A stretch of 64,000 nt of DNA from Triglochin maritima (Eukaryota; Streptophyta; Magnoliopsida; Alismatales; Juncaginaceae): contig OY821775.1 in the NCBI GenBank assembly GCA_963682175.1, positions 28,642,053 through 28,706,052 on the forward strand, read 5' to 3'. The notes below the pieces were generated by a model. It was not told the DNA's origin. It saw nothing but the letters and a program-made list of their open reading frames with translations, and did not search any database. The first letter of the stretch is position 1. Every line of letters begins with the position of its first letter. The position numbers and the translations under genes are program-made. This document shows positions 1-10,396 of this stretch, piece by piece.

Positions 1-3000
1 GCCAACATTCGTGCACCGCCGCGCCTAAAGCCAAACGCATTAAGTGCACCTTTTCAGCCCCTCCCCCAATCCTCATTAGTCCATGTACCTCGGCTTCCAT
101 AGTTCCTTCCACGTCCGTGCTCAAACTTAGCACCCTCTTGACTTGGCCCCAAACAGATTTCGTGAACTTACATTTCCAGAAAAGGTGAGCCATATCCTCC
201 TCACCATCCTCGCAAAGCACACATATGGTATCGTGTGTGGCTCCCCTTTGCTTCATCAAGCACTTGGTTGTCAATCTTCCACGCAAAACTCTCCAAAGAG
301 TTAGTGCATGTTTCAGAATGTGATGTTTATGCCATACTAGGGAGGCCCAACCCACATCCTCCATCCTTGGAGTTATCCACTTCCAAGCCTCCTTTATGTT
401 GAACTTCTCACTAGTCATTCCCAAACGAACCGGTTTGTCACTTCCACCATGGATTGGGACACTTAATATTTGCGGCCATAACTCCTCCATCTCGGTAATT
501 CGTGGAAATGGGAGCTGCCACGTCCCATCTCTAATAAAATACGACACATGAGTATCCATGGGGACCCCCATGTTGTATTGCAGCCAATCTCCCCCCAGGC
601 GAGAGATAAACGGTATTCCACACCAAGGGTCAAGGAAGAAACGAATGGAAGTGTCATCCCCTACTTGGTACTGAATTTTCTCCTTCGCTTTGTCACGAAC
701 GCTCAATATACCTCTCCATGCCCATGAGGAATTTGCTGGAGGCCGAGCAAGCCAAATTGATCTATTTCGCATGTATTTACGGCGAATGCATTGCACCCAA
801 AGTGACGCACCATTTTCAACCACCAACCAAAAAAGTCGTAGCATTCCAACTTCGTTCCATTCCGTGAGCCTCTTCAGCCCCAAGCCTCCCTTTTTCTTTG
901 GTTTGCATATATCTTTCCATGCCACGGCCACCCATTTCTTTGGGCCAACCCACACGAAGTGTATCATGATACTCTCCAACTCCTTCAACACCTTCCTTGG
1001 AAGCAAGAAGGTAGATGTCCAATATATACTAAAGGACACCAAAACACTCCTCACCAACTCCACCCTCCCGGCCATGGATAGGAAACTCCTCTTCCAAGTG
1101 CTTAAATGGGTGCGCACCTTCTCAATGAGGACCAAACAGTGTTGCTTGCCAATACGCGCCGAGAACAATGGCAGTCCTAAATATATCACCGGGAAATCGA
1201 CTCTCTCCATCCCCAAATGTGCACAAATCCATTGACCATCTCTTGCATCCCCCCAATAAATACTTGGCTTTTGGTAGTGTTTAGTTGGAGGCCCGACATG
1301 GCTGAGAACTTCACAAGAACCTCCTTTATCGCACGGGCATTCTCATGGGTAGCATCCGCGAACACCATCACATCATCGGCAAATAGAAGATGAGACACCG
1401 GGATGTCCCCACATCTTGCCGGTGTGATAGTTCCCCTCTCCACCTCTTCCTTGATCATCATACTCAATACTTCCCACAAGACAAACAAGTAGGGGGCAAG
1501 TGGGTCACCTTGCCTAAGTCCATTTGTTGCGCGGAAAGGCTTTGAGTTGGCACCATTCACCGTTACCACAAATGACGCTCGCACACACGCCATCATCCAT
1601 TTCCTCCACAAGCTTGGAAAGCCGAACCTCTTCAATACTTCTTCAAGGAATGTCCATGAGACGGAGTCATAAGCCTTGCGTAAGTCTAGCTTGAGACACA
1701 TACGCCCCTTCCCTCGACTCAAGTGCATATTATGGCATACTTCATGTGCTACCAAAATGTTGTCACTAATCCTTCGTCCACTCACAAATGCACTTTGCGT
1801 CTCCCCCACCAATCGTGGCAACACCTTCTTCAACCTATTTGCCAATACTTTTGAAAGATAGCGGTAAATCATATTGCATAGGGAGATGGGGCGATAGTCA
1901 TCAACCGTAGTTGGTGTCGCCTTCTTCAGAATGAGTGTAATTGATGTATAGTTTACTTGAGCTAACAACTTCCCACTACGCATGAAGGAGTCCACCGCCT
2001 TGAATATATCTAGCTTCACCCATGACCACGAGCTCTTGAAGAACTTTGCATTGAACCCATCGGGGCCCGGTGCCTTGTCCACGTTCGAATGCATGACCAC
2101 ATGCTCCAACTCATCCATACTTAGGTTCTTGATTAATGCTGCACTTTCACCTTCCTCAAGTCGTGGGAGTTGGACTTGTGAGTCAAGAGTTTGTACCTGA
2201 AAACCATTAGCAAACAAGTTAGAGTAACGGCGCCTAAACGCCTCACGAATCTCCTCCTCACTCTCAAAGGTTTGACCCCCTTCCATCACTCGTCTCACAT
2301 TGTTGGTGTCTCTCCTCACACGAAGGGAAGCATGAAAGAATCTAGAGTTCCGGTCGCCCTCACGTAGCCACTTTATCCTCGATTTTTGCCTCAAAATTGA
2401 TTCCTCCCTCGTTAGTTATCGATCATACTCATCTTTGCATCGAGTTTCATTTTCTTTGAGAAGTTCATCATCCGGGTGTGCCATCCTTTGAAGTCTCACC
2501 CCTTCAAGGGCTGATTTAGCTTCATCTACTCTCTCCACCGGATCCCGAAACGTTTCCTCGGTCCACTTTTTCAAGGCCTCTTTCACCGCCCCAAGTTTCA
2601 CCATTACTTGGAACATGGGTGTCCCATCCACCAAAGTGGCCCATGCTGTACCAACAACATCCGAAAAACCCTCATGGTTAACCCAATAGTTTGCAAATCG
2701 GAACATTCTAGCCTTACGAATGCCCGTCTTTTCCGTCGTCATAAGAAGTGGGGAGTGCGCTAAGCTCTTTACCACCCACCACGTAAGAAATTTTCGGGAA
2801 ATCAGCCAACCAAGCATGCGACATAAGGATCCTATCTATACGTGTTTCAATGCACGCCTCACCATTGGACGAGTTGGTCCACGTGAATTCCCATCCGGTT
2901 GATGGCACCTCAATTAGTTGCACCCGGTCTAAACAAGAGTTGAACTCCTCCATCGCCGGGATATTTAACCCCGCACCACCTCTCTTCTCCTCTCTCCTTC

Positions 3001-3391
3001 TTATGCAATTGAAGTCCCCACCTACAATCCAAGGTGTAGAACTCGGGGGTGCCTCTCTTTCCAAGTCCGCCCAAAGCCTTCTTCTTTCCACATACCCATT
3101 TTCCCCATACACCACCGTGATTACCATGTTCTTCCCATTTCGTAGCTCCTTTCCTTCGAGTTGAAGTAGTTGTGTCGTTTCCCATGTCACGTGTAAATCC
3201 ATTTTGCTTTCATCCCACATCACAAGTATCCTTCCCGAATCCACGATCATGTTGTTTGCCGCCCATTGATTATTTCCCCATATAGCTCTCCGGAAGCGAT
3301 CCAACTTCTTAGTCTTCACTTTGTGTTCCAAAATGCACACAACATCCGCCTTTGCCTCTCTTATTTTTCCCCGTATCATGTGTGCACGGCC
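1..3391 (-). pseudogene. LINE-A ORF2 pseudogene: endonuclease, reverse transcriptase, zf-RVT
   Basis: The product would nick target DNA and reverse-transcribe the element RNA. Domains in order on the minus strand: AP-like endonuclease (3379 to about 2740; EHK, GDFNC and IDR motifs visible), reverse transcriptase (about 2390 to 1200; APGPDGF, RQGDP and FADD present) and a C-terminal zf-RVT domain (about 355 to 150, CVLC...HLFWKC). Damage is clear. A frameshift near 2760 falls exactly at the SDH motif that supplies the endonuclease catalytic histidine. An in-frame TAA lies at 2416-2418. Another frameshift lies near 1235. One residue is missing just after RQGDP (VLWEVL where LINE-B has VLSMEVL). 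The frame is otherwise readable to the window edge. It is a dead copy, closer in sequence to LINE-C than to LINE-B. Confidence 0.9.
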
Positions 3392-3394
3392 GTT
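1..3394 (-). mobile_element. LINE-A, 5'-truncated L1-type non-LTR retrotransposon (3' end outside window)
   Basis: Read on the minus strand, this is ORF2 of a plant L1-clade LINE. It begins abruptly at about 3394, at a point matching residue 14 of LINE-C ORF2, so ORF1 and the 5' UTR are missing. Such 5' truncation is typical of incomplete target-primed reverse transcription. The junction falls inside the pyrimidine island of a satellite unit: satellite sequence resumes at about 3395 with the CTCCCCCTCTCAC stretch found in every island. The 3' end, poly(A) and left target-site duplication lie beyond position 1, so the duplication cannot be checked. It is the only element in minus orientation. 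Confidence 0.9.
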
Positions 3395-3441
3395 CTCCCC
3401 CTCTCACTCCTCTCTTCCTTCTATCCATGTAAGGATAACGA
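3395..3441. repeat. Pyrimidine island, truncated by LINE-A
   Basis: Right part only of the island that marks each satellite unit: CT-rich run, ATCCATGTAA, then the GGATAACGAG inverted-repeat arm. The left arm is missing because LINE-A is joined at about 3394. Confidence 0.85.
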
Positions 3442-5466
3442 GAGAAGGAGAGAGTAAGAGGGAGATATACGAGGAGAAGAGGGAAGAGGAGAGAGAGGGG
3501 AAAAGAGGGAAGAGAGTCAAGAAGAAGAAGAGAGAAGGAAGAGGGAGAGAGAAGGAGAGAATAGGGAAGGAGAGAGGAAACGAGAGAAGAGGAGATAGAT
3601 AAGGGTAGAGAGATAGAGAAGGGAGAGCAGAGAGAGAAGGAGAGGGGAGATAGAGAATGGAAAGAAGGGAGAGAGGAGAGGGAAAAAGGGGAAGCGAGCG
3701 ACAGAAGGAGAGGGAGAGAGTAGAAGAAGAGAGAAGGAGAGAGGATAAGGAGAGAGTTAGAAGGATAAGGAGAGAGGGAACGAGTGAGAAGGAGAAGAGA
3801 AAGTGGATAAGAGGGAGAACGAGAGAGAATGAGAAAAGGAGAAGCGAGAGGATGCCAGATGAGGAGAGAGAGAAAGAGAGAGAGAGGGACAAGAGGGAGA
3901 GGGCGGAGAGAGAAAGGAGAGCGGGAGAAGAAGGAGACGAAGAGAAGGAGAAGAGGGAAGAGGAGGGGAGAGGTGGAGAAGAAAAGAGAGACGGAGAGCG
4001 AGAATGAGAGATAGAGAAGGGAGAGATGAGAGTGGACAAAAGAGGACAAGAAGAGTAGAGAGAGAAGGAGGGGGGAGAGAGGAAGAGAAAAGAGTAGAGG
4101 GGAGAGAAGGAAGAGAGGATAAAGAAGGGAAAGCGAGGGAAAAGGAGAAACGAGAGAAGTAGAGGGAGGAGAGAGGACGGAGAAGAAGGAAGAGAGAGAG
4201 CGAGAGATGGAGGGGAAGAAGGAGGGAGTGGAGAAGAGGATAAGAGGGAGATAGAGAATGAAGGAGAATAAGAGGGAAGAGGCGTGAGAGAAGGAGAGAG
4301 GGCACGAGAGAGGTAGAGAAGCGAGGGAAGGAGGAGAGAAGAGGAAGAGAGAGAAGGAAGAGAGGGGAAGTAGAGGGGAGAAAGGAGAAGATATATGGGG
4401 AGAAGGAGTGGGATACAACGAGAGAGAGCGAGAGACGGAGAGAGAGGAGGAGAAGGGAAAGAGGAGGATAGGGAAGGATAGGAAGAGGGAGAGAGAAGAA
4501 GAAGAGAGATGGATAAGAAGGGAGAGGAGAAGGAGAGGGAATCGGAGGGAGATAGAGATGAAGAGAGGGAGAAGAGGGAAGAGTGGGAGAGAGGTAAAGG
4601 AGAGAAGAGAGAGGGGTAGAGAGGTAGTGTGAGAAATACAGAGGGAAGGAAGAGACGGAGAGAGAGAGAATGGAGAGGAGAGAGAAGGAGAGGGAGAAAA
4701 GGAGAAGGGAGAGAAAGCAGGAGAGAGGGTGATAAAGAGAGAGGGATAAAGGAGGGAGGGAGAGAAGAAAGAGAAAGACGGAGAAGGAGAGAGAAAATGA
4801 GAAGGGAGAAGGGAGGAGGAGAAGGATAATGAGAACGAGAGAGGAGAGAGGAGGGAAGAGAGAGAAGAGGAGAGAAGGACAGGAGAGGTAGGTAGAGAAG
4901 TCAAGGAGAAGAGAGAAGGGAGGGAGAGAGAGAAGAACAGAGACAAAGAAGAGAAAAGAGGGATAGGGATTGGGAGAGAAGAGAGAAGGACAGAGACAGA
5001 GAAGAGAAAAGAGGGATTGGGATTGGGAGAGAAGAGAGAAGGAGAATTGGAAAAAGGTGAGAGAGATGGGAAGAGAGAGGAGGGAGAAGAAGGGAGAGAG
5101 ATCGAGAGGAGTAGAAGGAGTTAGTGGGGGAGGGGGATAAGAAGGAGAGGGGTAAGAGGGAGATAGAGAAGGAGAAAGAGGAGAGCAAGGATAAGAGGAG
5201 AGAGAGATAAGAAGAGCGAGAAGGAGAGAGGAGAGAGGGAGGGGAACGAGAGGGAGATGACGAGATAAAGAAGGGACGGTGAGAGAAAAGAGGAGACTAG
5301 AGGGGGAACGAGAGGAGACGTAGGGACAAGAGGAGAAGGAGAGAGAGAGGGAGAGAGAGAAGGAGGGGGGAGGAGAGAGAGGGAGAGGGAGAAGAGGGAG
5401 GGGACGAGAGGAGACGGAGGGATGAGTGAAGAGAGAGAGCGGAGGAGAGGGAGAAGAGGGGAGAGA

Positions 5467-5486
5467 GAGAAAAAGAAGAAGAAGAA
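5467..5486 (+). repeat. Short (GAA)n tract of the satellite unit
   Basis: About four to five GAA repeats preceded by an A-run, at the unit position where other units carry up to about 12 repeats. The downstream GGATAGAGGAGGAGAGG is the fixed landmark of this tract. Confidence 0.75.
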
Positions 5487-5831
5487 GGATAGAGGAGGAG
5501 AGGTTGAACGAGAGAATGAGAAGAGGATAGAGAAGGAAAGGAGGAGGAGAGGGAATAGGGAAGGGAACGGGATAGAGAATGGAGGGTAGAGATAGAGAGT
5601 GAGAGAGAGAAGGAGCGAGAGAGATAGAGGAGGAGAGACGAAACGGCGGGAGAGGAGAGAGATAAGGAGAAAGAGAAGGGGCGAGGAGGAGGGAAAATGG
5701 AGAAGGGAGTGAGTGATAAAAGAAAGATGAGGGAAGAGGATAGGAGAGAGGAGAAGAGGGAGAAGGGGAGAGGAGAAGGGAGAGAGAACGGGAAGAGGAG
5801 CAATGAAGGGAAGGAGGAGATAGAGAGAGAA

Positions 5832-5955
5832 GGTGTCCCCCCTCCTTCTCATCCTCCCTCTACTCCTCTAGTTCCCTTCTCGTTATCCTCTCTCTTCTTC
5901 TCCTTCTCCCCCTCTCACTCCTCTCTTCCTTCTATCCATGTAAGGATAACGAGAG
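5832..5955. repeat. Pyrimidine island 1 with inverted-repeat arms
   Basis: The island begins GGTGTCCCCCC and runs as almost pure C and T. It contains the arm CTCGTTATCC (5879-5888) and, 55 bases later, the complementary arm GGATAACGAG (5944-5953). The purine strand then resumes. Here GAGAGGAGAG follows the arm instead of GAGAGAAGG, a variant shared with the islands at 39493, 43481 and 47451. Confidence 0.9.
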
Positions 5956-6128
5956 GAGAGAGTAAGAGGGAGATATACGAGGAGAAGAGGGAAGAGGAGA
6001 GAGAGGGGAAAAGAGGGAAGAGAGTCAAGAAGAAGAAGAGAGAAGGAAGAGGGAGAGAGAAGGAGAGAATAGGGAAGGAGAGAGGAAACGAGAGAAGAGG
6101 AGATAGATAAGGGTAGAGAGATAGAGAA

Positions 6129-6144
6129 GGGAGTGCAGAGAGAG
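6129..6144 (+). repeat. Left target-site duplication of E1
   Basis: GGGAGTGCAGAGAGAG directly before the element; the right copy at 7559-7574 reads GGGAGAGCAGAGAGAG. Empty satellite units carry the right-copy form, so the T is a later change in the left copy. The same T is in E2, E3 and E4. Confidence 0.88.
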
Positions 6145-6151
6145 ACCAAAG

Positions 6152-7347
6152 TCATGCCCAAAGTGTGCCTCCTTTTGCCACTCGGGTGAGGCTTGTGGCA
6201 AGAAGGCCATTCGACGCGAATGGCGGGAAGTTAGTGGAGCACAAGTGGCAAAGCCGCCGGTGAGGAAGGAAAATCCGAAAAAGCCAGCCATGTTAATGGA
6301 CAAACAACACCCATCCGAGGCAGATGGGGATGAGGACGTGAACAATGATGCGGGGGAGGAAGAAAAATGCGAAGAATTGGTGTTGGTGGAGCTCGCCGGA
6401 GTTGCCACCGGAGCTGCCGCCGGCCAGGCCACAGGAGGAGGAGGAGGAACGTCCTCCTGGATGAGGAGGAGGAGGAGGGGGCACGTGAGGGATCATGTGT
6501 GCTAGGGGGGACAAGTTCTTCCATGGTTGTTGGAGGGAAAGCAAAAGAAGCCAATGAGGATTTGCCACATCAAAAGAAGAATGGAGAGGAAGCTTTGGCA
6601 GCCATGAAAGCCACTAGGGAGGCGCCACGTGGAGGGGAGAAGAGGCAAAAGGCTGTTTTCCTCTTTAGGGACCACAATGAGGATAAGGTTGGAAGAGAAA
6701 TTCAAATGTGTGGGGACCAAAGGCATGTGTGTGCACATGGGGACCATGGAGGAAAAAATGGGGACCATGGACCACATGGTGCACTTGGGGACCACGAATT
6801 TGAAATGTGGAGGGAAGAGGAGTTTTCTTTGGGCTCTCATTTTGAAGGTGAAAATTTATGTGATGGGCCTTCCCTTGGGCTGAATCGTGGGCTACAATTT
6901 GGGCCCATTGGACCACATAGGGGTCATGAAGAAGAGGGGGCAATTCAGGTGGAGAAACTTCATGGAGATACCGGGAGGGAGAAAGCTCGACTACGCTCCC
7001 CACCACCCTCGGTGGATCTAGATGAGATATCCCCTCAAGCTGGATTCCAAGGCATTCGTGAGGCCGCGCTAAGGCAACAACGAGCAAAGATTGGGGAGCC
7101 AAGTACACCAACACGTGAGGACCTCACGCCGAGTGATATTGAGGAGGCTGCGATCTTTGGCCTTGACCATGCCGAGTATAAACGCCTGAGGGATAAGTTT
7201 GAAAGCATGGAGACAGACTACGAAGATCCAGAGGAGCCATGGAGCTATGGCTCGGGGAGTCAAGTCGTGAGAGGCTATCTTGGAAAAGACAAGACGAGTC
7301 AAAAGAAATCAAAGAAGAAGGAGATGCGAAGGAAAGGGAGACGATGA
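6152..7347 (+). pseudogene. E1 ORF1 fragment (zinc knuckle to novel C-terminal domain), frameshifted
   Basis: The frame opens at the 5' truncation with CPKCASFCHSGEAC, a CX2CX4HX4C nucleic-acid-binding knuckle (6155-6196), as in ORF1 of plant LINEs. A charged low-complexity linker follows, then a stretch rich in GDH repeats. The C terminus has SPPPSVDLDEISPQ, shared with the LINE ORF1 proteins, and then about 90 extra residues centred on EYKRLRDKFESMETDYEDPEEPWSYGSGSQVVRGYL, ending in a lysine and arginine tail. A single G is lost at about 6450 relative to E2, shifting the frame; the rest is open to TGA at 7345-7347. The DUF4283-like N-terminal domain is absent because of the truncation. Confidence 0.85.
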
Positions 7348-7518
7348 GTGAACGAGTGCTATACTCGAGACGTAGGATCTAGGATCTGTTGTTAGATTAG
7401 CGCGAGTCAATGTAACGTTTAAATTTTCACGATATGAACTGCTCAAGCTAGGGCAGTTCCTAGCATTCCATTGTATGTTTTTTTGCATGTATGTTTATTG
7501 AGGCATCAATAAATTTAG

Positions 7519-7529
7519 CGGCTCTGCCG
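7519..7529 (+). other. 3'-terminal hairpin of E1
   Basis: CGGC-TCT-GCCG, 20 to 30 bases before the A-tail. An alternative GCGG/CCGC pairing (7518-7521 with 7533-7536) is also possible. The same sequence is in E2-E4 and D; LINE-B and LINE-C have GC-rich hairpins of different sequence in the same place. Confidence 0.6.
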
Positions 7530-9824
7530 AGACCGCCCTTTTATTTTGCAAAATAAAAGGGAGAGCAGAGAGAGAAGGAGAGAGGAGATAGAGAATGAAG
7601 AGAAGGGAGAGAGGAGAGGGGAAAAGGGGAAGCGAGCGACAGAAGGAGAGGGAGAGAGTAGAAGAAGAGAGAAGGAGAGAGGATAAGGAGAGAGTTAGAA
7701 GGATAAGGAGAGAGGGAACGAGTGAGAAGGAGAAGAGAAAGTGGATAAGAGGGAGAACGAGAGAGAATGAGAAAAGGAGAAGCGAGAGGATGCGAGATGA
7801 GGAGAGAGAGAAAGAGAGAGAGAGAGGGACAAGAGGGAGAGGGCGGAGAGAGAAAGGAGAGTGGGAGAAGAAGGAGACGAAGAGAAGGAGAAGAGGGAAG
7901 AGGAGGGGAGAGGTGGAGAAGAAAAGAGAGACAGAGAGCGAGAATGAGAGATAGAGAAGGGAGAGATGAGAGTGGAGAAAAGAGGACAAGAAGAGTAGAG
8001 AGAGAAGGAGGGGGGAGAGAGGAAGAGAAAAGAGTAGAGGGGAGAGAAGGAAGAGAGGATAAAGAATGGAAAGGGAGGGAAAAGGAGAAACGAGAGAAGT
8101 AGAGGGAGGAGAGAGGACGGAGAAGAAGGAAGAGAGAGCGAGAGATGGAGGGGAAGAAGGAGGGAGTGGAGAAGAGGATAAGAGGGAGATAGAGAATGAA
8201 GGAGAATAAGAGGGAAGAGGCGTGATAGAAGGAGAGAGGGCACGAGAGAGGTAGAGAAGCGAGGGAAGGAGGAGAGAAGAGTAAGAGAGAGAGGGAAGAG
8301 AGGGGAAGTAGAGGGGAGAAAGGAGAAGATATATGGGGAGAAGGAGTGGGATAGAAGGAGAGAGAGCGAGAGACGAAGAGAGAGGAGGAGAAGGGAAAGA
8401 GGAGGATAGGGAAGGATAGGAAGAGGGAGAGAGAAGAAGAAGAGAGATGGATAAGAAGGGAGAGGAGAAGGAGAGGGAATCGGAGGGAGATAGAGATGAA
8501 GAGAGGGAGAAGAGAGAAGGAGAAGAGGGAAGAGTGGGAGAGAGGTAAAGGAGAGAAGAGAGAGGGGTAGAGAGGTAGTGTGAGAAATACAGAGGGAAGG
8601 AAGAGACGGAGAGAGAGAGAATGGAGAGGAGAGAGAAGGAGAGGGAGAAAAGGAGAAGGGAGAGAAAGCAGGAGAGAGGGAGATAAAGAGAGAGGGATAA
8701 GGAGAAGAGGGATAAAGGAGGGAGGGAGAGAAGAAAGAGAAAGACGAAGAAGGAGAGAGAAAATGAGAAGGGAGAAGGGAGGAGGAGAAGGATAATGAGA
8801 ACGAGAGAGGAGAGAGGAGGGAAGAGAGAGAAGAGGAGAGAAGGAGAGGAGAGGTAGGTAGAGAAGTCAAGGAGAAGAGAGAAGGGAGGGAGAGAGAGAG
8901 AAGGACAGAGACAGAGAAGAGAAAAGAGGGATAGGGATTGGGAGAGAAGAGAGAACGACAGAGACAGAAAAGAGAAAGGAGGGATAGGGATTGGGAGAGA
9001 AGAGAGAAGGAGAATAGGAAAGAGGTGAGAGAGATGGGAAGACAGAGGAGGGAGAAGAAGGGAGAGAGATCGAGAGGAGTAGAAGGAGTTAGTGGGGGAG
9101 GGGGATAAGAAGGAGAGGGGTAAGAGGGAGATAGAGAAGGAGAAAGAGGAGAGCAAGGATAAGAGGAGAGAGAGAGAGATAAGAAGAGCGAGAAGGAGAG
9201 AGGAGAGAGGGAGGGGAACGAGAGGGAGATGACGAGATAAAGAAGGGACGGTGAGTGAAAAGAGGAGACTAGAGGGGGAACGAGAGGAGACGGAGGGACA
9301 AGAGGAGAAGGAGAGAGAGAGCGGGAGAGAGAGAAGGAGAGGGGAGGAGAGAGAGGGAGGGGGAGAAGAGGGAGGGGACGAGAGGAGACGGAGGGATGAG
9401 AGGAGAGAGAAGAGAAGTAGAGAGAGAGCGGAGGAGAGGAAGAGAGGGAGAAGAGGGGAGAGAGAGAAGAAGAAGAAGAAGAAGGATAGTGGAGGTGAGG
9501 TTGAACGAGAGAAGGAGAAGAGGATAGAGAAGGAAAGGAGGAGAGGGAATAGGGAAGGGAACGAGATAGAGAAGGGAGGGTAGAGATAGAGAGTGAGAGA
9601 GAGAAGGAGCGAGAGAGAGAGAGGAGGAGAGACGAATCGGGAGAGGAGAGAGATAAGGAGAAAGAGAAGGGGAGAGGAGGAGAGAAAAGGGAGAAGGGAG
9701 TGAGTGATAAAAGAAAGATGAGGGAAGAGGATAGGAGAGAGGAGAAGAGGGAGAAGGGGAGAGGAGAAGGGAGAGAGAGAACGGGAAGAGGAGCAATGAA
9801 GGGAAGGAGGAGATAGAGAGAGAA

Positions 9825-9948
9825 GGTGTCCCCCCTCTTTCTAATCCTCCCTCTACTCCTCTAGTTCCCTTCTCGTTATCCTCTCTCTTCTTCTCCTTCT
9901 CCCCCTCTCACTCCTCTCTTCCTTCTATCCATGTAAGGATAACGAGAG
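9825..9948. repeat. Pyrimidine island 2
   Basis: Full island with both inverted-repeat arms and the same 112-bp GGTGTC-to-GGATAAC distance as all others. It carries CTCTTTCTAATCC where most have CTCCTTCTCATCC; only the island at 59885 shares this. Confidence 0.9.
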
Positions 9949-10365
9949 AAGGAGAGAGTAAGAGGGAGATATACGAGGAGAAGAGGGAAGAGGAGAGAGA
10001 GGGGAAAAGAGGAAAGAGAGTCAAGAAGAAGAAGAGAGAAGGAAGAGGGAGAGAGAAGGAGATAATAGGGAAGGAGAGAGGAAACGAGAGAAGAGGAGAT
10101 AGATAAGGGTAGAGAGATAGAGAAGGGAGAGCAGAGAGAAGGAGAGAGGAGATAGAGAATGGAGAGAAGGGAGAGAGGAGAGGGAAAAAAGGGAAGCGAG
10201 CGACAGAAGGAGAGGGAGAGAGTAGAAGAAGAGAGAAGGAGAGAGGATAAGGAGAGAGTTAGAAGGATAAGGAGAGAGGGAACGAGTGAGAAGGAGAAGA
10301 GAAAGTGGATAAGAGGGAGAACGAGAGAGAATGAGAAAAGGAGAAGCGAGAGGATGCGAGATGTG

Positions 10366-10396
<31 letters not shown>

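Larger units (their letters stand above)
3395..6144 (+). repeat. Polypurine satellite array, segment 1
   Basis: Nearly all bases are G or A on the + strand, with scattered single T or C. It starts inside a pyrimidine island cut by LINE-A and contains one complete island at 5832. Counting from the inferred start of the cut island (about 3321) gives a unit of about 2.51 kb. Variants such as GGGTGATAAAG at 4727 and GGAGACGTAGGGAC near 5314 recur in the units left of E2, E3 and E4, so this segment belongs to the same sub-family. No gene is seen; the long minus-strand open frames come from stop-free CT-rich sequence. The last 16 bases (6129-6144) are the left target-site duplication of E1. Confidence 0.93.
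6145..7558 (+). mobile_element. E1, 5'-truncated ORF1-only LINE-like element
   Basis: A 1.41-kb non-GA block flanked by a 16-bp target-site duplication with one mismatch. It begins just upstream of an ORF1 zinc knuckle, so the 5' part is missing. It ends with about 200 bp of 3' UTR containing AATAAA (7508-7513), a small hairpin (7519-7529), CCCTTTTATTTTGC and an A-rich tail. There is no trace of ORF2. It is over 95% identical by eye to E2, E3 and E4 and related to the complete element D. Inference: it was copied by a LINE ORF2 supplied in trans. Confidence 0.88.

Noticed and set aside
690..1235. 181-codon plus-strand open frame inside LINE-A
   Set aside because: Antisense shadow of the LINE-A reverse transcriptase region, which has clear ORF2 motifs on the minus strand.
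3657..4007. Plus-strand open frames rich in Glu, Arg, Lys and Gly (also at 7595, 10159, 19011, 37278 and elsewhere)
   Set aside because: They are translations of GA repeats. The same frame recurs in each unit and breaks wherever a small indel occurs, with no codon-level conservation.
5832..5955. Islands as a CRISPR array or bacterial-type terminators
   Set aside because: The repeats are kilobases apart, the setting is a plant nuclear genome, and there are no cas genes. The inverted repeat has a 55-bp loop and no following T-run.
6231..6554. Minus-strand frames in E1-E4 rich in Ser and Pro
   Set aside because: Antisense of the ORF1 linker; the plus-strand frame carries the zinc knuckle and the conserved C-terminal domain.
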